NCBI RefSeq assembly: GCF_014596565.1
Contig: NZ_NOIN01000002.1
Coordinates: 717,945-781,944 of the forward strand
DNA length: 64,000 bases
DNA from: Pseudomonas sp. PSB18
Lineage (GTDB): Bacteria > Pseudomonadota > Gammaproteobacteria > Pseudomonadales > Pseudomonadaceae
Direction: 5' to 3'
Made by a program: the position numbers and the translations under genes. The notes under the pieces are model-generated. The model ran no database searches and had not been told where the DNA came from. It was given only the letters and a program-made list of their open reading frames with translations. Below are positions 34,960 to 43,933 of this stretch, piece after piece (the stretch's first letter is position 1; the number at the start of each line of letters is the position of its first letter).

Positions 34960-36018
34960 TCAAATCAATGACATCTGTCGGCCCGGCGGACAAAAGGCCT
35001 CGCAGTCGAGATTGTAGCCTTGGCGCCGGTCGAGCCCCAAGCGCTTGATCGCCTTGGCAAAGCGCTGGGCCAGCAGATCGGCAAAGGGGCCTTCGCCGCG
35101 CATGCGTTTGCCGAACTGGCTGTCGTACAGCTCGCCACCACGGCTCTGGCGGACTAGGCTCAACACATGGGCGGCGCGCTGCGGATAGTGGGCCTGCAAC
35201 CATTCTTCGAACAGCGGCGCGACCTCCAGCGGCAGACGCAACATGATGTAGGAGGCACTTTGGGCGCCGGCGGCATGGGCTTCGTTCAGCAGGCTTTCGA
35301 TTTCGCTGTCGTTGATCATCGGAATCATCGGCGCGCACAACACCCCCACGGGAATGCCCGCTTCGCGCATCACCCTGATCGCTCGCAGCCGCGCCTTGGG
35401 CGCCGCCGCGCGGGGTTCGAGAATACGCTTGAGCTCATCGTCCAGGGTGGTGAGGCTGATCATCACCGCCACCAGTCGTTGCCGGGCGAGCTCGGTGAGC
35501 AGGTCCAGGTCCCGCAGAATCAGCGAGCCCTTGGTCACGATGGTCACCGGGTGGCGATAGCGCAGCAGCACTTCCAGGATCCTGCGGGTGATGCGCTGTT
35601 CGCGTTCGATGGGCTGGTAAGGATCGGTATTGGAGCCCAGGTTGATTGGCGCGCATTGATAGCCGCGCTTGGACAGCTGCTCCTCCAGCACATCGGCGGC
35701 GTTGCTCTTGGCAATCAATCGGGTTTCGAAATCCAGCCCTGGCGACATGTCCCAATACGCATGGCTTGGCCGGGCATAGCAGTAGATACAGCCATGTTCA
35801 CAACCCCGGTAGGGGTTGATCGAGCGATCGAAAGGGATATCCGGCGAGGTATTGCGGGTGATGATGGTCTTCGCCGTTTCGAAGCGCACTTCGGTGCCTT
35901 GGGTCAGTGGTACTTCCTGATACCAACCATCATCTTCGAGCACCGAGCGGCTCGGGGCGAAGCGGTTGTGCGGGTTGGCAGCGGTGCCACGACCGCGAGG
36001 CGGAAGAGAGGCCGACAT
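34960..36018 (-). CDS. PA0069-family radical SAM protein
   Basis: 352 residues. Radical-SAM cluster motif CEHGCIYCYARP (Cys-x3-Cys-x2-Cys), then NLGSNTDPYQPIEREQRITR and the GVLCAPMIPMINDSEIESLL region, as in the SPL-like family. The N-terminal APSRSVLEDDGWYQEV lead is typical. P. aeruginosa PA0069 belongs to the LexA regulon, and here a LexA box lies 17 bp before the start. Start 36018 (MSASLPPRGRG) is set by homology and GGCCGACATG context. Probably DNA-damage related; the reaction is unknown. Confidence 0.88.
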   Translation of the reverse strand: MSASLPPRGRGTAANPHNRFAPSRSVLEDDGWYQEVPLTQGTEVRFETAKTIITRNTSPDIPFDRSINPYRGCEHGCIYCYARPSHAYWDMSPGLDFETRLIAKSNAADVLEEQLSKRGYQCAPINLGSNTDPYQPIEREQRITRRILEVLLRYRHPVTIVTKGSLILRDLDLLTELARQRLVAVMISLTTLDDELKRILEPRAAAPKARLRAIRVMREAGIPVGVLCAPMIPMINDSEIESLLNEAHAAGAQSASYIMLRLPLEVAPLFEEWLQAHYPQRAAHVLSLVRQSRGGELYDSQFGKRMRGEGPFADLLAQRFAKAIKRLGLDRRQGYNLDCEAFCPPGRQMSLI

Positions 36019-36034
36019 GAGAAATACTCCAATG

Positions 36035-36050
36035 CTGTATGCACATACAG
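36035..36050. promoter_or_regulatory. LexA (SOS) box
   Basis: CTGTATGCACATACAG is a perfect 16-bp palindrome that fits the gammaproteobacterial LexA consensus CTGTAT-N4-ATACAG. It lies 17 bp upstream of the radical-SAM gene and about 165 bp before the divergent phosphatase gene. Confidence 0.85.
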
Positions 36051-36213
36051 TATCTCTTGCATTCGAATTGGACCAGTGCCACTCGGCGCCTGGAGGGCGC
36101 TTGCACATTTGCGATGACAATTCACAACACTTTGACGTCCTTGTTACGGGTTTTTAACCGGGCCGAGCCGAAACTGCTCCACTTCGAACTCTCTTGTTTA
36201 CGGTCATCCGTGC

Positions 36214-36894
36214 ATGCTCAAGCTCCGCTCTTGTTCACTGTGTTGCCTGGCCTTGCTGATGGGGCTGGCTGGATCTTCCGTCCAGGCCGCCGATGTCGTA
36301 CAGACGAGGCCCGCTGAATGGGCCCAGCCTGTGGAAAAGGATTACAACCTTTACCAGATGTCACCCACCCTTTACCGCAGCTCCTTGCCGGATGGTGGAG
36401 CCTTGCCGCTGCTGACGAAGCTCAGGATCGGCACGGTCATCACCTTCCTGCCGGAGTCGGATGCACGCTGGCTCTCCAATCCCGGCATTGAGCAGGTGCA
36501 GTTGCCGTATCGCACCAACCATGTCGATGACAGCGACATCCTCCGAGCCTTGCGTGCCGTCCAGGCCGCCGAAGCCAAGGGGCCCGTGCTCATGCACTGT
36601 AAGCACGGCTCGGACCGCACCGGGCTGGTGGCGGCGATGTACAGGGTGGTCGTGCAGGGCTGGAGCAAAGAGGACGCGCTGAACGAAATGACCGAAGGCG
36701 GCTTCGGTGACAGCCATCACTTCAAGGATGGGGTTCGTTACATGATGCAGGCCGATGTGGAAAAACTCCGTGTTGCATTGGCGAACGGCGAATGCAGCAC
36801 CAGCGTGTTTGCCCTTTGCTCCTTGAAGAGCTGGGTCAATTCGACCACGACTGCCCATCACCTTGAGCCGCAGATCACCCTTCCCGAGCGCTGA
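36214..36894 (+). CDS. Exported dual-specificity phosphatase (TpbA-like)
   Basis: 226 residues. Signal peptide of about 25 residues (CLALLMGLAGSSVQA), then a DSP fold: LYQMSPTLYRSSLPDG, FLPESDARW, and the P-loop VLMHCKHGSDRTGLVAA (Cys-x5-Arg) with the general acid Asp in YRTNHVDDSD. P. aeruginosa TpbA has this layout and the same HCKHG-DRTG loop; it dephosphorylates the diguanylate cyclase TpbB in the periplasm. The target here is inferred only. The 3' end overlaps the convergent M3 peptidase by 20 bp. No clear ribosome site. Confidence 0.85.
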   Translation: MLKLRSCSLCCLALLMGLAGSSVQAADVVQTRPAEWAQPVEKDYNLYQMSPTLYRSSLPDGGALPLLTKLRIGTVITFLPESDARWLSNPGIEQVQLPYRTNHVDDSDILRALRAVQAAEAKGPVLMHCKHGSDRTGLVAAMYRVVVQGWSKEDALNEMTEGGFGDSHHFKDGVRYMMQADVEKLRVALANGECSTSVFALCSLKSWVNSTTTAHHLEPQITLPER

Positions 36895-38872
36895 TCGATG
36901 ATGTGCCTGAGAAGGCGGCGATGGAGACGGACAGCGGTCGCGAGTCGCCCGGCGCAAAAACGGTTTCACGCAGCGCACGACCGGTTGCCGGGTTGAACAC
37001 CCCGTCGCGTTTGAATCGCTGGAACACGGTCAAGGCCAACTCCTTCGACCAGACGTAGGCGTAGAGCGTCGCCCCATAGCCGGTCACCAGGTAGTCCAGG
37101 CCATTGGGCCAGCGCTCGTTCGGCGACACAGGCAGATGCCCCACCTGTGCGCTGGCTTGGTCGAATACCTGCTGGACGGTCCGCCCGTCGCCATGAGTGC
37201 GGTGTAACTCCATGTCGAACAATGCGCTGCGCAACAGCTCTGCGGTTTCCCAACTGGTCTGGGTATGGGCGAAGGTCAACAGTTGAGTGGCAACCTCGTC
37301 AGGCATCTTTTCTCCGGTTTGGTAGTGCTTTGAGATCCGCACCAGGCATTGCCTGGAGAAGCACCACTGCTCTAACAGTATCCCGGCGAACTCGGCGGCA
37401 TCGCGAGGCAGGCTATTGATGCCCGACAGATCGCGATAGTCGGCGCGGGTCAGGACATGCTGCAGACAATGGCCGAACTCATGGAAAAGGATTCGTAGCT
37501 GCAGATGATCGAGCAGGACCGGGTCTGGACCCTCGCTGCGCGGCAGCCAGCCATGCAGCGTGGCAATGGGATGCCGGGGGCGGCCCTCAGCAGTGATATG
37601 GCGGTTTCGCAAGGTGGTGGTATTGGGAAAACTGTCTCGGTTCGCATCCGAAAACGGATCGAAATAAATGTAGCCAATGACCGCGCCCCATTCGCTGACT
37701 TCGAACAACCGCACGTCCGGGTGCCAGGTCGCCGCATCCCGTCGTTCGACGAAGTCGACGCCGAACAACTCCGTCGCCATCCGCAATAGCTGGGCAAACG
37801 TGGGTTCCAATGCAAACCAGACACTCAGCGCTTCCTTGGAAACGCCTGCCGCTTGCTGGCGAAGTTGATTCACCAGGTAGGGGTAGTCCCAGGGCTGCAG
37901 GTCGCTGAGACCTTGCTGCGCGGCAAAGGCCTTGAGCTGGTCGGCGTCCCGCTTGAAATGGTGCTGCTGTCGTTCGAGCTGTGCCCGCAGGAACGTCATG
38001 ACTTCTTCGGTAGAGGCGGCTTGCTCCGGCTCGATCGCCAACTGGGCAAAATTCGAATAGCCCAGGGAGGTGGCGTACTGATGACGGTCATCGAGTAATT
38101 GCCTGAGTATGTCGGCGTTGTCGAACTGACCCGCCTGGGGGCCTTGATCCGATGCGCGGGTGCTATAGGCCTCGTACATTTGCTGACGTAGGGCACGGTT
38201 GTCGGCGTAGCGAGTGACGATGCCAAACGATTCATCGTTAAGCGTCAGCAGCCATCCCGTGCGTCCGGCTTCCCGCGCCAGGCGGGCGATCTGTTGCTTG
38301 AACCGCGACGGCAGGCCGCTCAGTTGGGCTTCATCGTCAATCGCTTTGCGCCAGGCCTGGTTGGCCATTTGCAGGTTTTCCAGGAATAACCCCTGGACCT
38401 CGTTGATGCGCAACTTCAGCAGGCTCAGGCCGGCCGGCATGTTCTGGTGAAATTGGCGCAGGATTTTATTCAGGACCCGTGTACGAGTCGGTGCGAAATG
38501 CCTGGCGATCTGGCTGTCCGCCAAGCGCCGATAGAGCTCGAACAGCGTGGGGTGTTGTTTCAACGAAGCCTGGAAGTCATACAACCGTTCACTGCAATCC
38601 AGGGAGGCCTGCGCCCAGGCGTCCCCTTTCCGGGTCGTGGTCAGAAGGTGCAGCAGGTAACCGAAGCCTTCCAATCGTGTGTGGATTTCATCCATGGCCA
38701 ACACGAGGTCGTCCCAGGTGGGAAAGGGCGTCTGGGTCTGGATGATGTGGGCCACCTGAGCGCTGCTTTCGGCAAGCAGTCGGTCGAGGGCGGGTAAGAA
38801 ATGTTCGGCTTGAATCTGCGAAAAAGGCGGCAGGTCATACGCCTGCAGCAGCGGATTATCGTCGTGGGGCAT
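36875..38872 (-). CDS. M3 family metallopeptidase, second oligopeptidase A copy
   Basis: 665 residues, cytoplasmic zinc oligopeptidase. Zinc motif FHEFGHCLQH (His464, His468) with the third ligand Glu in RDAAEFAGILLEQWCF. The N-terminus DDNPLLQAYDLPPFSQIQAE matches PrlC next door (NNPLLQPYDLPPFSAIRAE), so the two are paralogs, yet the rest has clearly diverged. Active-site residues are kept. Unlike prlC it is not coupled to yheV; 117 bp separate them. Confidence 0.9.
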   Translation of the reverse strand: MPHDDNPLLQAYDLPPFSQIQAEHFLPALDRLLAESSAQVAHIIQTQTPFPTWDDLVLAMDEIHTRLEGFGYLLHLLTTTRKGDAWAQASLDCSERLYDFQASLKQHPTLFELYRRLADSQIARHFAPTRTRVLNKILRQFHQNMPAGLSLLKLRINEVQGLFLENLQMANQAWRKAIDDEAQLSGLPSRFKQQIARLAREAGRTGWLLTLNDESFGIVTRYADNRALRQQMYEAYSTRASDQGPQAGQFDNADILRQLLDDRHQYATSLGYSNFAQLAIEPEQAASTEEVMTFLRAQLERQQHHFKRDADQLKAFAAQQGLSDLQPWDYPYLVNQLRQQAAGVSKEALSVWFALEPTFAQLLRMATELFGVDFVERRDAATWHPDVRLFEVSEWGAVIGYIYFDPFSDANRDSFPNTTTLRNRHITAEGRPRHPIATLHGWLPRSEGPDPVLLDHLQLRILFHEFGHCLQHVLTRADYRDLSGINSLPRDAAEFAGILLEQWCFSRQCLVRISKHYQTGEKMPDEVATQLLTFAHTQTSWETAELLRSALFDMELHRTHGDGRTVQQVFDQASAQVGHLPVSPNERWPNGLDYLVTGYGATLYAYVWSKELALTVFQRFKRDGVFNPATGRALRETVFAPGDSRPLSVSIAAFSGTSSISAREG

Positions 38873-38989
38873 GGAGGGCCTTCCTGTCTGTCTGGGCTGG
38901 GTGACCAGTCTGGGCAGGAAGGTATGAAGCCTGGCGGTATATATGTATCGCTCCCGGGCCGGGCGGCCCGGAAGGTGATGCCGGACATG

Positions 38990-39268
38990 TCAGTCGGTTT
39001 TTTTCTTCAACTTGGGGTTGGGAAAGAACTGCACCGCCTGGACCTTGGCGTCCGGCGCTTTAAGCGCCGACGTATTGACCCGGGTGCCCAGTTCCTTGGG
39101 CACCGACAGGCCTTGTTCATTGAGCGTGTCGGAATAACAGCAGGCGACGCACTCGCGATGCGGTACGCCGTCTTCGTTCCACATCATCAATTTGTCCGGC
39201 TCGCTGCACGCCGGGCAGACCGCCCCGGCGATAAAGCGTTTTTTCGTGATCACAGGCCCCTCGCTCAT
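38990..39268 (-). CDS. YheV family zinc-ribbon protein
   Basis: 92 residues. A zinc ribbon with two CxxC knuckles: VCPACSEPDKL and HRECVACCYSDTL, preceded by ITKKRFIAGAVCP, then a Pro/Lys-rich tail. The start codon overlaps the prlC stop (ATGA), the same arrangement as prlC-yheV in other gammaproteobacteria. Function is not established. Confidence 0.88.
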   Translation of the reverse strand: MSEGPVITKKRFIAGAVCPACSEPDKLMMWNEDGVPHRECVACCYSDTLNEQGLSVPKELGTRVNTSALKAPDAKVQAVQFFPNPKLKKKTD

Positions 39269-41316
39269 GCTGCCGCGTCCTCACTCAGGCCGCTATGGCG
39301 CAAGAGTGCGTCAATCGACGGCTCACGGCCACGGAAGTCGACGAACAGCACCATCGGTTCCTGGGAACCGCCACGGGCCAGGATCGCTTCGCGGAAAGCG
39401 CGACCGGTGTCGGCGTTGAGCACGCCGTCTTCTTCGAACTTCGAGAACGCATCGGCCGACAGCACTTCCGCCCACTTGTAGCTGTAGTAGCCCGCCGCAT
39501 ACCCACCGGCGAAAATGTGGGCAAAGCTGTTGGGGAAACGGTTGTAGGCCGGTGGGCGCATCACCGACACCTCGTCACGCACGCCTTCGAGCACTTGCAG
39601 CACGCTGCGACCGTCGCCATGGGTGGCGTGCAGCTCGAAGTCGAACAGCGAGAATTCCAGCTGGCGGACCATCATCAGGCCGGACTGGAAGTTTTTCGCC
39701 GCGAGCATCTTCTCCAGCAAATCCTGGGGCAGTGGTTCGCCGGTTTCGTAGTGGCCGGAGATCAGCGCCAGGCCTTCAGGCTCCCAGCACCAGTTTTCCA
39801 TGAACTGGCTCGGCAGCTCCACGGCATCCCAGGCCACGCCGTTGATGCCGGATACGCCGGCGTGCTCGACGCGGGTCAGCAAGTGGTGCAGGCCATGGCC
39901 GAACTCGTGGAACAGTGTGGTGACTTCGTCGTGGGTCAGGAGGGCCGGTTTGCCACTGTCGGCCGGGGTGAAGTTGCACACCAGGTTGGCGACCGGGCTT
40001 TGCAGCACGCCATCGATCGTGCGACGACGGTCCCGGGCACCGTCCATCCAGGCGCCACCACGCTTGTTGGCGCGGGCATAGAGATCGAAGAAGAACCGCC
40101 CGACGTGCTGGCCGTTTTCCTTGATCTCGAACAGGCGCACGTCCGGGTGCCAGGCGTCGAAACCTTTCAGCTCGGCGATCTCGATGCCGTAAAGGCGTTG
40201 CACGATGGCGAACAGACCGCTCAGTACCTTGTCGATCGGGAAGTAGGCGCGCAGGGCTTCCTGGGCGACGCTGTAGCGCTGCTGGCGCAGTTTTTCACCG
40301 TAGAAACCGCTGTCCCAGCTTTGCAGGTCGGGGCAGCCTTGTTCGGCGGCGAAGGCTTTCAGTTGTTCCAGATCCTGGGCCGCGAACGGTTTGCTGCGCT
40401 TGGCCAGGTCACGCAGGAAGCTGAGGACCTGATCGCTGGACTCGGCCATCTTGGTCGCCAGGCTCAACTCGGCGAAATTGGCGAAACCCAGCAATTGGGC
40501 CAGTTCCTGGCGCAGGTCGAGGATCTGTTCCATCACCGGGCCGTTATCGTTCTGACCGGCATTCGGGCCCTGGTCCGAGGCGCGGGTGCAGTAGGCCGCG
40601 TAGACTTCTTCACGCAGGGCACGGTCTTCGGCGTAGGTCATCACCGCGTAGTAGCTGGGGAATTCCAGGTTGATCAGCCAGCCGTCCAGCTCTTTGGCCT
40701 GGGCGGCCGCGGCCATTTGCGCCTTGGCCGAATCGGTCAGGCCGGCGAGAGCGGCCTCGTCGGTGACGTGCTTGGTCCAGGCCTGGGTGGCGTCCAGCAG
40801 TTGGTTGGAGAACCGACTGCCCAGCTCGGACAACTTGCTCTGCACCTCGGCGTAGCGTTTCTGCTGCTCCGGCGGCAGGTCGATACCCGACAGACGGAAA
40901 TCCCGCAGGGAATGTTCCAGGATGGTTTTTTGCGCCACGTCGAAACCGGCGGCCTCAGGGCTGCTCGCCAGGGCTTCGAAGGCCTGGAACAACTCACGGT
41001 TCTGGCCCAACTCGGTGGAGTAGGCGCTCAGGGCTGGCAGGCAGGCTTCATAGGCTTCACGCAATTCAGGGCTGTTGCGCACCGCGTTCAAGTGGCTCAC
41101 CGGGCTCCAGGCGGCGCCCAGGCGATCGTTGAGCTCGTCCATCGCCAGCACCAGGCCGGCCCAGCTTGGCTGTTGGCCCTGGGTCTTGAGGATCTGCGCG
41201 ATGGCGGCGCGGTTGTCAGCCAGGATCTGCTCGATGGCCGGTTGCACGTGCTCGGCACGGATCGCCGAGAATGGCGGCAGGTCATAGGGCTGTAAAAGAG
41301 GGTTGTTCACGCTCAC
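39265..41316 (-). CDS. prlC: Oligopeptidase A
   Basis: 683 residues, M3 thimet-like zinc peptidase that clears short peptides in the cytoplasm, including signal-peptide fragments. Zinc motif FHEFGHGLHHLL (His470, His474) with Glu in WDAVELPSQFMENW. GTG at 41316 gives VSVNNPLLQPYDLPPF, the family N-terminus, with AAGGTG 8 bases before it; an ATG 27 bp upstream is less likely. Confidence 0.95.
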   Translation of the reverse strand: MSVNNPLLQPYDLPPFSAIRAEHVQPAIEQILADNRAAIAQILKTQGQQPSWAGLVLAMDELNDRLGAAWSPVSHLNAVRNSPELREAYEACLPALSAYSTELGQNRELFQAFEALASSPEAAGFDVAQKTILEHSLRDFRLSGIDLPPEQQKRYAEVQSKLSELGSRFSNQLLDATQAWTKHVTDEAALAGLTDSAKAQMAAAAQAKELDGWLINLEFPSYYAVMTYAEDRALREEVYAAYCTRASDQGPNAGQNDNGPVMEQILDLRQELAQLLGFANFAELSLATKMAESSDQVLSFLRDLAKRSKPFAAQDLEQLKAFAAEQGCPDLQSWDSGFYGEKLRQQRYSVAQEALRAYFPIDKVLSGLFAIVQRLYGIEIAELKGFDAWHPDVRLFEIKENGQHVGRFFFDLYARANKRGGAWMDGARDRRRTIDGVLQSPVANLVCNFTPADSGKPALLTHDEVTTLFHEFGHGLHHLLTRVEHAGVSGINGVAWDAVELPSQFMENWCWEPEGLALISGHYETGEPLPQDLLEKMLAAKNFQSGLMMVRQLEFSLFDFELHATHGDGRSVLQVLEGVRDEVSVMRPPAYNRFPNSFAHIFAGGYAAGYYSYKWAEVLSADAFSKFEEDGVLNADTGRAFREAILARGGSQEPMVLFVDFRGREPSIDALLRHSGLSEDAAA

Positions 41317-41415
41317 GGTTGGCACCTTGGCTGGAAGAAACATCGGCCCATCTTAATTACAATCGACCTTCACCGCAGCTAGCAGCGACTATCAGTAGAA
41401 AAGAGAGAGCCTATC

Positions 41416-41961
41416 GTGACCCTTCGCACGTACCAGAATCACACCCCACGGCTTGCCCGGGGCGCTTTCGTCGACAGCACCGCGGTGGTGATCGGCGACG
41501 TTGAAATTGGCGAAGACAGCTCCGTCTGGCCACTGACGGTCATTCGCGGCGATATGCACCGCATCCGCATCGGCGCCCGTACCAGTGTCCAGGACGGCTG
41601 CGTGCTGCACATCACCCACGCCGGTCCTTTCAATCCCGAGGGCTTTCCACTGTTGATCGGCGACGACGTGACCATCGCCCACAAGGTCATGCTCCATGGC
41701 TGTGCCGTGGGCAGCCGGGTGCTGATCGGCATGGGCAGCATCGTCATGGATGGCGCGGTGGTCGAGGATGAGGTGATCATTGGTGCCGGCAGCCTCGTCC
41801 CGCCGGGTAAACGCCTGGAGAGTGGTTTCCTGTACGTGGGGAGCCCGGTGAAGCAAGCCCGGCCGCTGACAGACAAGGAGCGCGCCTTCTTCACCTACAG
41901 CGCGGCGAACTACGTGAAGCTCAAGGATTTGCATCTGGCCGAAGGTTATGACCAGCCCTGA
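41416..41961 (+). CDS. Gamma-carbonic-anhydrase-like hexapeptide protein
   Basis: 181 residues of left-handed beta-helix repeats (I-G-x-x-x-x triads: VVIGDVEIGEDSSVWPLTVI, LLIGDDVTIAHKVMLHGCAV) and a C-terminal helix. Putative metal His residues lie in HITHAGP and AHKVMLHG. This is the YrdA/PaaY group; carbonic anhydrase activity is known for some members and unproved for others. Confidence 0.9.
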   Translation: MTLRTYQNHTPRLARGAFVDSTAVVIGDVEIGEDSSVWPLTVIRGDMHRIRIGARTSVQDGCVLHITHAGPFNPEGFPLLIGDDVTIAHKVMLHGCAVGSRVLIGMGSIVMDGAVVEDEVIIGAGSLVPPGKRLESGFLYVGSPVKQARPLTDKERAFFTYSAANYVKLKDLHLAEGYDQP

Positions 41962-42029
41962 AACATCTGTTGAATCCCCTCGCCACAGATGAACCTCTTG
42001 CTACTGATTCATTCACCCCGGGAGCTTTC

Positions 42030-42680
42030 ATGCACTACCAAACCGTACTGTTCGACCTCGACGGTACCCTCACCGACCCACGTGAAGGCATCACCCGTTC
42101 GATCCAGTTCGCCTTGAGCCAACTGGGTATCGACGAGCCCGACCTCACCCGCCTCGAACATTTCATCGGCCCGCCGCTGCTGCAGGCCTTCATGCAGTTC
42201 TATGGCTTCGACGAAGCGAAGGCCTGGGAGGCGGTGAATTTCTACCGCGAGCGCTTCAAAGTCACCGGCCTGTACGAAAACCGCGTTTTCGAAGGGGTAA
42301 TGCCGCTGCTGGAAACCCTGGGCGGCCAGGGCCGGCAGTTGTATATCGCCACCTCCAAGCCTTGGGTCTTCGCCCGGGAAATCGCCCGCCACTTCGATTT
42401 TGCGCGGCACTTCAAGGTGATCTACGGCAGCGAGCTGGACGGCACCCGCACTGACAAAGTCGAATTGATCGCCCACCTGCTGGCTGAAGAAGGCCTCGAC
42501 CCGGCGAATACGCTGATGATCGGTGACCGTAAACATGACCTGATCGGCGCTCGCAGCAATGGCCTGGATGCAGCGGCGGTAGGGTATGGGTTTGGCAGCC
42601 GTGAGGAGCTCATGGCCGAGAGTCCGGCGTACCACTTCCAGACGGTGGATGAGCTGCATCAGGCATTTATGCGAGGGTAG
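42030..42680 (+). CDS. HAD-family hydrolase
   Basis: 216 residues. Motif I VLFDLDGTLTDPREG (nucleophile Asp), motif II IATSKPW (Ser/Thr), motif III Lys in TDKVELIAHL, motif IV MIGDRKHDLIGA. Subclass I cap between I and II. Similar to phosphoglycolate phosphatase-like Gph/YieH proteins; substrate not determined. ATG 42030 has GGGAG upstream. Confidence 0.9.
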   Translation: MHYQTVLFDLDGTLTDPREGITRSIQFALSQLGIDEPDLTRLEHFIGPPLLQAFMQFYGFDEAKAWEAVNFYRERFKVTGLYENRVFEGVMPLLETLGGQGRQLYIATSKPWVFAREIARHFDFARHFKVIYGSELDGTRTDKVELIAHLLAEEGLDPANTLMIGDRKHDLIGARSNGLDAAAVGYGFGSREELMAESPAYHFQTVDELHQAFMRG

Positions 42681-42689
42681 TTCGATGGT

Positions 42690-42776
42690 CGTCGCGGGCA
42701 AGCCTTGCTCCCACAGAACCTACAGTTCTCTCATGCCGGATGGATTCTGTGGGAGCAAGGCTTGCCCGCGATGAGG
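42690..42776. repeat. Inverted repeat, 'CGCGGGCAAGCCTTGCTCCC' REP doublet
   Basis: Left arm gtcgcgggcaagccttgctc (from 42690) and right arm gagcaaggcttgcccgcgat, with about 25 bp between including a second small stem (agaacc/ggattct). A REP variant distinct from those in the cox region; probably also the terminator for the HAD gene. Confidence 0.85.
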
Positions 42777-42796
42777 CCGGCTCAATCACTGGATAT

Positions 42797-43873
42797 CTAT
42801 GATCCGGCTAACGCCTTCAACGCCGCCTTACGCTCATTCACCGGCAGCTTGCCCAACTTCTCCACTGCGGCATAAAACGCCACCCAGTCGCCCGACGCCT
42901 GTCGGAACAACGTCGCGAATGCCGGCACCCACTGGTCGTAGAGCCCGAACGGCAGCAACCGTGCATTGTTCAGCGGCGCATAGACCCAGGCGTCGTAACG
43001 TTTGTCGCCGGCCCACTGGCTGTCACGTAGCTGCGCATATTCGGCGCGCAGCCGTTCGAATGCCTGCGCTTTTTGCTGGCGCATCTGTTCGGTTGGCAGG
43101 GGCTGGGTATAGAGCTTTTCCAGTCGTTCACGGGTGTCGAGGATCAACTGGATGAACTGATCGCGCTGACGTGCCTGCTGGCCGTTGTCCGGCGCCAGCC
43201 CGCGACTGGCGCGCCACTGCCGGGTGCCTTCCTGCTCGACGAAGGTGGCGAAGGACTCGTTGAACTCGGTGTCGTCCTGTATGTAGAACCGCTGGTGCGC
43301 CAGCTCATGAAAGATCAGCGTCGCCAGGCGTTCGTCGCCCCAGTGCATCATCGAACTCAGGATCGGGTCGTTGAACCAGCCCAGCGTCGAATAAGCCTCC
43401 ACCCCACCAATCGCCACATCCATGCCACGCAAACGTTGCAAGGCCGCTTCGCCACGGGCGGCACTCTGGCTGTAGAAGCCGCGATACGCCACGCAACCGG
43501 CGATGGGGAAGCAGTGGTTTTGTGGGGCCAGGGAAAATTCCGGCGTGGCGAAGACATTCCAGACTACGTAAGGCCGGCCAATGTCCGCATACAGGCGGTA
43601 ACTTTTGTTGTCCGGCAGATGCAGGTGAGCGCTGGCGAAGGTTCGCGCCTCACGCGCCTTGGCCAGATGCTCCCGCAACCGGGCGTCGCGAGTGGGGTCG
43701 GCAATCACCTGGTCGACGGGCTCCCGGGCCTGCAACAGCCGCAGCTGTCCGCTGACGAGCTGGCCGTAGTAACCGACATTGGAACAACCGTTGAGTAACA
43801 AAAGCAGGAGGCCCGGAAACAAAAGCCTGAAAACACGGTCGAGTAACCGATGGCTGGAACGCGGCCTGATCAA
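42797..43873 (-). CDS. Lipoprotein aminopeptidase-like zincin
   Basis: 358 residues. Lipobox LLLLLNGC at about 23-30 for lipidation. Zinc motif LIFHELAHQRFYI (HExxH) followed by the Glu in FNESFATFVEQEG, the layout of the 'putative aminopeptidase' lipoprotein family (YjiK-neighbour type, DUF2265-like). A TTG start at 43873 is forced, as the next ATG lies behind the lipobox; AAGGTGA precedes it. It is divergent from the lipoprotein gene at 43934. Confidence 0.8.
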   Translation of the reverse strand: MIRPRSSHRLLDRVFRLLFPGLLLLLLNGCSNVGYYGQLVSGQLRLLQAREPVDQVIADPTRDARLREHLAKAREARTFASAHLHLPDNKSYRLYADIGRPYVVWNVFATPEFSLAPQNHCFPIAGCVAYRGFYSQSAARGEAALQRLRGMDVAIGGVEAYSTLGWFNDPILSSMMHWGDERLATLIFHELAHQRFYIQDDTEFNESFATFVEQEGTRQWRASRGLAPDNGQQARQRDQFIQLILDTRERLEKLYTQPLPTEQMRQQKAQAFERLRAEYAQLRDSQWAGDKRYDAWVYAPLNNARLLPFGLYDQWVPAFATLFRQASGDWVAFYAAVEKLGKLPVNERKAALKALAGS

Positions 43874-43933
43874 TTGGAATCACCTTGGGAAAAGTCTGCG
43901 CACAAGACTATCCCGCCTGCCCGGAGCTTCGCT

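Noticed and set aside
39295..41295. A 666-codon plus-strand frame opposite prlC
   Set aside because: Complete overlap with prlC and low-complexity composition; a codon-bias shadow.
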